Assembly: GCF_009720485.1 (NCBI RefSeq)
Contig: NZ_CP045245.1
Span: forward strand, 1,116,001 to 1,180,000
Reading direction: 5' to 3'
DNA: 64,000 nucleotides
From: Cellulomonas sp. JZ18
GTDB lineage: Bacteria > Actinomycetota > Actinomycetes > Actinomycetales > Cellulomonadaceae
Below, one piece after another: positions 59,999 to 64,000 of this stretch. The notes beneath the pieces are model-generated. The model was not told the origin of the DNA and did no database searches. It worked only from the letters and a program-made list of their open reading frames with translations. Numbering within the stretch: the first letter of the stretch is position 1; each line of letters opens with the position of its first letter. A program made the position numbers and the translations under genes.

Positions 59999-60970
59999 AT
60001 GACGGCGACCGGGGACCGACGCACGGTCGTGCTGTACCTGGGGGCGGCCCTCGTGTGGGGCTCGAGCTTCCTGTTCATGAAGGTCGGGCTGGAGGGCCTC
60101 GGACCGGCACAGGTCGCCCTCGCGCGGCTGCTGCTCGGGGCGCTGACCCTCGTGGTGGTCATGACGGTGCTGCGCCGGCGGTGGCCCCGGGACGGACGCA
60201 CGTGGGGCCACCTGGCGGTGGTCGGCGTGCTGCTCTGCGTCGTGCCGTTCCAGCTCTTCGCGTGGGCCGGTCAGCACCTGGCGTCCGGGCTGTCGAGCAT
60301 CCTCAACGCCACGACGCCGCTCATGACGTCGCTCGCGGTCGCGCTGCTGCTGCCCGCGGAGCGGCTGACGGCGCGGCAGGGCGCGGGCCTCGGGGTCGGT
60401 GCGGCGGGCGTCGTCGTCATCATGGCGCCGTGGACGTACCTCGGGACCGGCGGGGTCGCGGCGCCGCTGCCCGCGGTGCTCGCGTGCCTCGGCGCGACCG
60501 CGTGCTACGGGCTCGGCATGACCTACCTGCGCCGGTTCGTGACGCCGCTGCGCCTGCCCGCGGAGACGGTCGCGGCGGGTCAGATCGTGGTGGCGGCGCT
60601 CGTGATGCTCGCGCTCTCGCCCGTCGTCGCCCGCGGGACCGTGTCGCTGACCTGGCCCGTCGTGCTGTCGATGGTCGGCCTCGGTGCGCTCGGCACGGGC
60701 ATGGCCTACGTGTGGAACACGCGGGTCGTCGACGCGTGGGGCGCCCAGCGGGCGTCGACCGTCACCTACCTCACGCCGGTCGTCGGCGTCGTCCTCGGCA
60801 TCCTCGTGCTGGACGAGCGGCTGCACTGGTACGAGCCGGTGGGCGGGCTGCTGGTCGTGCTCGGGATCGTCGTGGCGCAGCGCGCCGCGCGGGCGGCCGG
60901 GGGAGCGGGTGCGGTCGTGCCGCCGGCGACGACGGTGGGCGTGCCCGCACCCGGGGCACCGCGCCGCTGA
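59999..60970 (+). CDS. EamA/DMT-family exporter
   Basis: A 323-residue ten-helix membrane protein with two EamA repeats: LYLGAALVWGSSFLFMKVGL at the start, then the second half from AVLACLGATACYGLGMTYLR to VTYLTPVVGVVLGILVLDER. The pattern LVWGSSFLFMK and YLTPVVGVVLG are typical of the family; substrates are unknown. It is distinct from the EamA protein at 6229. ATG 59999 with CAGGCT 6 nt upstream and no clear ribosome-binding site suggests a leaderless transcript. The tail is Pro/Ala/Val-rich. Confidence 0.9.
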   Translation: MTATGDRRTVVLYLGAALVWGSSFLFMKVGLEGLGPAQVALARLLLGALTLVVVMTVLRRRWPRDGRTWGHLAVVGVLLCVVPFQLFAWAGQHLASGLSSILNATTPLMTSLAVALLLPAERLTARQGAGLGVGAAGVVVIMAPWTYLGTGGVAAPLPAVLACLGATACYGLGMTYLRRFVTPLRLPAETVAAGQIVVAALVMLALSPVVARGTVSLTWPVVLSMVGLGALGTGMAYVWNTRVVDAWGAQRASTVTYLTPVVGVVLGILVLDERLHWYEPVGGLLVVLGIVVAQRAARAAGGAGAVVPPATTVGVPAPGAPRR

Positions 60971-61013
60971 ACGGCAGGTGGCCGTGGTGTGACCGGGAGC
61001 ACGTCCGTGCGAT

Positions 61014-61042
61014 TTGGACGCCCGTGCGGCCTGACGTAGAGT
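61014..61042 (+). promoter_or_regulatory. Initiator tRNA promoter
   Basis: TTGGAC (61014-61019), a 17-nt spacer, and TAGAGT (61037-61042), 11 nt before the tRNA. It is the cleanest -35/-10 pair in the window, as expected for a stable RNA gene. Confidence 0.7.
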
Positions 61043-61053
61043 AGAGACACCGA

Positions 61054-61127
61054 CGCGGGGTGGAGCAGCTCGGTAGCTCGCTGGGCTCATAACCCAGAGG
61101 TCGCAGGTTCAAATCCTGCCCCCGCTA
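61054..61127 (+). tRNA. Initiator tRNA-Met (CAU)
   Basis: A 74-nt cloverleaf with the anticodon CAT in the loop CTCATAA, flanked by the three G-C pairs of the initiator stem (CTGGG with CCCAG). The acceptor stem is CGCGGGG with CCCCGC and the first base C1 is unpaired against T72, the feature that marks the formyl-methionine initiator. The CCA end is not encoded and is added after transcription. Confidence 0.93.
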
Positions 61128-61136
61128 CTCAGAAGG

Positions 61137-61170
61137 ACGAAGGCCCGGACCGACAGGTCCGGGCCTTCGT
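61137..61170 (+). terminator. Terminator after initiator tRNA
   Basis: A 15-bp perfect stem (61137-61151 with 61156-61170) and a 4-nt loop begin 9 nt past the tRNA. Confidence 0.75.
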
Positions 61171-61172
61171 CG

Positions 61173-61220
61173 TTCCGGATGTGGTTCCGGACGTCGTCCC
61201 GGACGTCGTGCCGGACGTGG
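61173..61220. repeat. 12-bp imperfect tandem repeat, four copies
   Basis: TTCCGGACGTCG-like units repeat every 12 bp four times between the tRNA terminator and the DUF2200 gene end. Some units read as Val-Pro-Asp-Val on the plus strand, but no supported gene covers them. Confidence 0.7.
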
Positions 61221-61243
61221 TTCGGAGGCCGACCCGGGCGCGG

Positions 61244-61603
61244 TCAGCTCGCCGGCGTGCGCAGGATCGACGACATGCGCTTGCCGCGTGCGACCTCGTC
61301 CACCAGCTTGTCCATCCAGCGGATCTGCTGCATGAGCGGGTCCTCGATCTCCTCGACCCGCGTGCCGCAGATGACGCCGGTGATGAGCGAGGCGTTCGGG
61401 TTCATCGCGGGAGCCTGCGCGAAGAACGTCTCGAGGTCGACCTCGCGCGCGAGCACGTCCGTGAGGCCGGCCGCGTCGTAGCCGGTGAGCCAGCAGATCA
61501 CCTCGTCCACCTCCGCCCGCGTCCGGCCCTTGCGCTCGACCTTCGCGACGTAGTGGGGGTAGATGCTGGCGAGGCTCGTGGTGAAGATGCGGTGACGCGG
61601 CAC
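61244..61603 (-). CDS. DUF2200 family protein
   Basis: A 119-residue protein matching DUF2200: TTSLASIYPHYVAKVERKGR, VDEVICWLTGYDAAGLTDVL, the NPNASLITGVICGTRVEEIE segment and the end IRWMDKLVDEVARGKRMSSI. The family is found in many bacteria, function unknown; it has no signal or membrane segment. GTG 61603 has GGGAGGA 7 nt upstream. It stands alone between the tRNA and the PRC-barrel gene. Confidence 0.92.
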   Translation of the reverse strand: MPRHRIFTTSLASIYPHYVAKVERKGRTRAEVDEVICWLTGYDAAGLTDVLAREVDLETFFAQAPAMNPNASLITGVICGTRVEEIEDPLMQQIRWMDKLVDEVARGKRMSSILRTPAS

Positions 61604-61789
61604 GGGGTTCCTCCCGACGGCGGACGGCTGAGTCGGCGGCGCTCGTGCGAGGACGGGACGGCCGACGTCCGGAGCCTACGGCCAGCCGCTCCCGGCACCG
61701 GGGTGCCCGCTACGGTCGCCGTCGCGCCCCGTCGGTCGTACGTTGCCCAGATCAGAGGTCGTTCACCCAGACCCCGGGGAGACACCACC
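61604..61789. other. 186-bp divergent spacer
   Basis: No gene. It should contain promoters for DUF2200 (minus) and the PRC-barrel gene (plus). A less GC-rich patch around 61735-61770, with GTCGTACGTTGCCCAGATC, may be the plus-strand promoter region. Confidence 0.4.
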
Positions 61790-62485
61790 ATGATCAGCAC
61801 GGACGACATCCGGCACCTGCTCGTCGGCGGCGGCACGGTCGTCGGGACCGACGGCGACAAGATCGGGAAGGTCGGGCAGCTCTTCCTCGACGACCGCACC
61901 GGGGACCCCGAGTGGGTCACCGTCAGCACGGGCCTGTTCGGGCGCGCGGAGTCCTTCGTCCCGCTCGCGGACGCGTCGGTCCGCGGCGACGAGATCGTCG
62001 TGCCCTACGACAAGGCGAAGGTGAAGGGGGCGCCACGGGTCGAGGACTCCGAGGGGCACCTGTCGCCGGACGAGGAGCGCGAGCTCTACCGCTACTACGG
62101 CGTGGCGGACGGCGAGGGCGTCAGCGCGAGCGCCGGCACCACGGGCGACGCGGACGACGAGGACCGGCGACGCGACGAGCACCGGACCGACGCAGCGACG
62201 TCCGGGGTCGGGGCGGGCACGGACCGCACCGACGACACCGACGGCTCAGCGGGCACGGGCGGGCGCCACGCGGCCGACACGCCCGTGGACGCGCCGCCGG
62301 CCGTCCGCAGGGACGCCTCGGACGCGGACGCCGGTCAGGGGAGCGTGACGACGGGTGGTGCACGCCTGCGCCGCTACGTGGTCACCGAGGAGCAGACGGT
62401 CACCGTGCCCGTCACGCGTGAGGAGGTGCGCGTGGAGCCCACGCCGGGGCCGGACGACGCCGGCACCGCCGGCGAGCGGCGCTGA
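61790..62485 (+). CDS. PRC-barrel protein with short DUF2382-like C-terminus
   Basis: A 231-residue cytoplasmic protein. Residues about 1-105 are a PRC-barrel (VVGTDGDKIGKVGQLFLDDR, WVTVSTGLFGRAESFVPLAD). A long acidic, Asp/Thr/Gly-rich linker follows, then a short C-terminal beta segment (RRYVVTEEQTVTVPVTREEV) that matches only the start of DUF2382/YsnF. Full-length relatives carry a longer DUF2382 region, so this one looks shortened. These proteins are linked to general stress in actinobacteria. ATG 61790 has GGGGAGA upstream. Confidence 0.85.
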   Translation: MISTDDIRHLLVGGGTVVGTDGDKIGKVGQLFLDDRTGDPEWVTVSTGLFGRAESFVPLADASVRGDEIVVPYDKAKVKGAPRVEDSEGHLSPDEERELYRYYGVADGEGVSASAGTTGDADDEDRRRDEHRTDAATSGVGAGTDRTDDTDGSAGTGGRHAADTPVDAPPAVRRDASDADAGQGSVTTGGARLRRYVVTEEQTVTVPVTREEVRVEPTPGPDDAGTAGERR

Positions 62486-62625
62486 CCGCGGCGCCGTCCA
62501 CCTCGCCGTCCGGCCGGTCCGGGCCGGTCCGGACGCGCACGGCCGCCGAGGCGGCCAGCACCCGGGCGCACCCCGGGTCCGTCCGTCGCCGCGCGGGGCG
62601 CGGCACACCCAGACCAGGAGCAGCC

Positions 62626-63300
62626 ATGAGCACACACGACGCCAGCACCCCCGACCGCCCGAGCGCCGACGGCGCGAGCGCGGCCGACCCGCACGCCCCG
62701 TCCGGCGGGGCCGTCTCCGCCCGTGCCTTCGGCCGCGACCGCGAGAGCGTGGTCGCGCGGGAGAAGGAGGAGTACGGAGGCATGAAGTTCGGCTCGGCGT
62801 TCTTCGGCTGGCTGACCGCCACCGGGACCGCCGTGCTGCTCACCGCGCTCGCGGCCGCCGCAGGCACGGCCGTCGGTGTCGCGAACGACACGAGCCTCGG
62901 CGAGGCGGCGGACCAGGCCGCGTCGGACCCGGGCTCGGTCGGCCTCGTCGGCGGGATCGTCCTCGCCGTCATCCTGTTCGTCGCGTACTACTGCGGCGGC
63001 TACGTGGCCGGCCGGATGGCGCGGTTCGACGGCGCCAAGCAGGGCATCGCGGTGTGGCTGTGGGCCGTCGTCATCGCGATCGCGGTCGCCGTCCTCGCCG
63101 CCGTCGCGGGCGACCAGTTCAACGTGCTGGGCCGGCTCGACAGCTTCCCGCGCATCCCGATCGCCGAGGGCGACGTGACGACCGGCGGCATCATCACGCT
63201 GCTGGCCATCGCCGTCGTGAGCCTCGTCGGCGCGGTCCTCGGCGGGCTCGCCGGCATGCGCTTCCACCGGAAGGTCGACCGCGCCGGTCTCGGCCGCTGA
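62626..63300 (+). CDS. YrzE-family (TIGR04086) four-helix membrane protein
   Basis: A 224-residue membrane protein. A hydrophilic Ser/Ala/Asp start (about 45 residues) is followed by GMKFGSAFFGWLTATGTAVL and further helices containing GGYVAGRMARFDGAKQGIAV, VWLWAVVIAIAVAVLAAVAG and GGIITLLAIAVVSLVGAVLG. This pattern is that of a family of small four-helix proteins of unknown function, often beside stress proteins. ATG 62626 has AGGAG 6 nt upstream. It follows the PRC-barrel gene on the same strand after 140 bp and may share regulation. A strong terminator follows. Confidence 0.85.
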   Translation: MSTHDASTPDRPSADGASAADPHAPSGGAVSARAFGRDRESVVAREKEEYGGMKFGSAFFGWLTATGTAVLLTALAAAAGTAVGVANDTSLGEAADQAASDPGSVGLVGGIVLAVILFVAYYCGGYVAGRMARFDGAKQGIAVWLWAVVIAIAVAVLAAVAGDQFNVLGRLDSFPRIPIAEGDVTTGGIITLLAIAVVSLVGAVLGGLAGMRFHRKVDRAGLGR

Positions 63301-63310
63301 CCCCTCCCGA

Positions 63311-63342
63311 CGACGGCCCGCACCGCCCGGTGCGGGCCGTCG
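63311..63342. terminator. Bidirectional terminator before the methyltransferase gene
   Basis: A 14-bp perfect stem (63311-63324 with 63329-63342) with a GCCC loop between convergent genes. Confidence 0.75.
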
Positions 63343-63360
63343 CCACGTCCGCTGCCGGCC

Positions 63361-64000
63361 TCAGCCACCGCCGAGGCGTCGTGCGCGCAGCACGACGTCG
63401 TGCGTGTGGTGCGCGCCGGCGCCGCCCCGGACCGCCCGCTCGCGCACCTCGTCGACCTCGACGAGCCAGCCCGCCGTGAGCAGCGGCGCGACGTCGCGGG
63501 GGAGCACCCAGTCGTCGGGGTCGAAGCCGCCGTGCTCGCCGCCGCCGTGCTCGCCGCTGCCGTGGCGCGTGTCGTGGTGGACGACGAGGAGCGTGCCGCC
63601 GGGGGCGACCAGGCGGACCAGCGCACGCTCGGCCCGGGCGTCCGGGGTGCGGCGCAGGGCAGGGTACTGCGCGGAGACCAGGTCGAAGGCGCCGGCGGGC
63701 AGCGCGGCGTCCAGGAGGCCGCCGTGCACCCAGGTCACGGCGGCACCGGCGGCGGTCGCGTGCGCACGGGCGCGCGAGAGCGCGACGCCCGAGACGTCGA
63801 GGGCCGTGACGTCCCAGCCGTGCCCCGCGAGCCACACCGCGTCGGCGCCCTCGCCGCACCCCACGTCGAGCGCCCGCCCGGGGCGCAGGCCGCGCACCTC
63901 GTGCACGAGCGCGCCGTTCGGCTCCCCGCTCCACACGCGCTCGGCACCGCCGTACCGTGCGTCCCACTCCGCGGCGTCGGTCGGCGGGGCGGCGGCGCGC
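63361..64000 (-). CDS. SAM-dependent class I methyltransferase, 5' end beyond the window
   Basis: At least 212 residues with the frame open to the right edge. SAM-binding motif I is ALDVGCGEGADAVWLAGHGW, followed by VTALDVSGVALSRARAHA, the motif IV region FDLVSAQYPALRRTPD, and the beta-strand LVRLVAPGGTLLVVHHDT. Near the edge, WDARYGGAERVWSGEPN matches the start of a common small-methyltransferase family, so only a few codons are probably missing. Substrate unknown. A GGEHGGGEHGG-like Gly/His repeat lies in the middle. It converges with the YrzE-like gene. Confidence 0.87.
   Translation of the reverse strand, partial: RAAAPPTDAAEWDARYGGAERVWSGEPNGALVHEVRGLRPGRALDVGCGEGADAVWLAGHGWDVTALDVSGVALSRARAHATAAGAAVTWVHGGLLDAALPAGAFDLVSAQYPALRRTPDARAERALVRLVAPGGTLLVVHHDTRHGSGEHGGGEHGGFDPDDWVLPRDVAPLLTAGWLVEVDEVRERAVRGGAGAHHTHDVVLRARRLGGG

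Overview
The window is very GC-rich, packed with genes and full of four-base GTGA/ATGA stop/start overlaps. It carries WhiB7, mycoredoxin, UvrD2, AdnAB, an UPF0182 protein and a PDZ/Lon-like protease in the order known from mycobacteria (the M. tuberculosis Rv3193c-Rv3211 neighbourhood). This points to an actinobacterium. The general gene content resembles Cellulomonas or a related Micrococcales genus, but that is inference from recognition, not a search. No phage, transposon or CRISPR array is visible.

Layout. 1-2.4 kb: end of a sugar ABC importer (permease, ROK regulator, single-domain ATPase). 2.5-7.7 kb: purU, acetyltransferase, a SigE-family sigma factor with a membrane partner, and a divergent EamA exporter/MarR pair. 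7.7-10.1 kb: a ZTP riboswitch ahead of glyA-folD. 10.2-11.6 kb: VOC protein and exonuclease III. 11.7-19.5 kb (minus strand): a Cys-rich lipoprotein followed by two consecutive adaptor-ATPase-FtsX permease cassettes. 19.7-23.0 kb: deoR-galT-galK operon. 23.1-26.2 kb: Mrp-type ATPase, DUF1003 protein and a channel-less MgtE-N/CBS protein. 26.3-30.4 kb: an ECF importer (S, fused ATPase, T) plus a siderophore-interacting reductase behind a perfect palindromic iron box. 30.5-38.5 kb: stress protein, aminopeptidase P, PHP protein, MarC, DEAD-box helicase, ferritin-like protein, DUF3107, TetR. 38.7-50.9 kb: genome maintenance and stress block (adnA-adnB, phosphotransferase, nudC, mycoredoxin, uvrD2, whiB7). 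51-60 kb: ThiF-like protein, zinc ribbon, metallopeptidases, Lon-like protease, UPF0182. 60-64 kb: DMT exporter, initiator tRNA-Met, DUF2200, PRC-barrel and membrane stress proteins, partial methyltransferase.

The most interesting functional points are the iron-box-controlled ECF/SIP operon, for which I know no described system; the whiB7 leader, where an upstream ORF, a terminator and a competing 8-bp antiterminator can be read directly; the ZTP riboswitch with two mutually exclusive downstream hairpins; and the lipoprotein plus double ABC cassette.

A caution: four otherwise normal genes (mrp, adnA, the zinc metalloprotease, the Lon-like protease) are each broken by one missing base in a C/G run. 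The same lesion four times looks like systematic homopolymer error in the assembly rather than four pseudogenes. Many genes have a TAnnnT-like hexamer 5-7 nt before the start codon and no Shine-Dalgarno sequence, suggesting widespread leaderless mRNAs.
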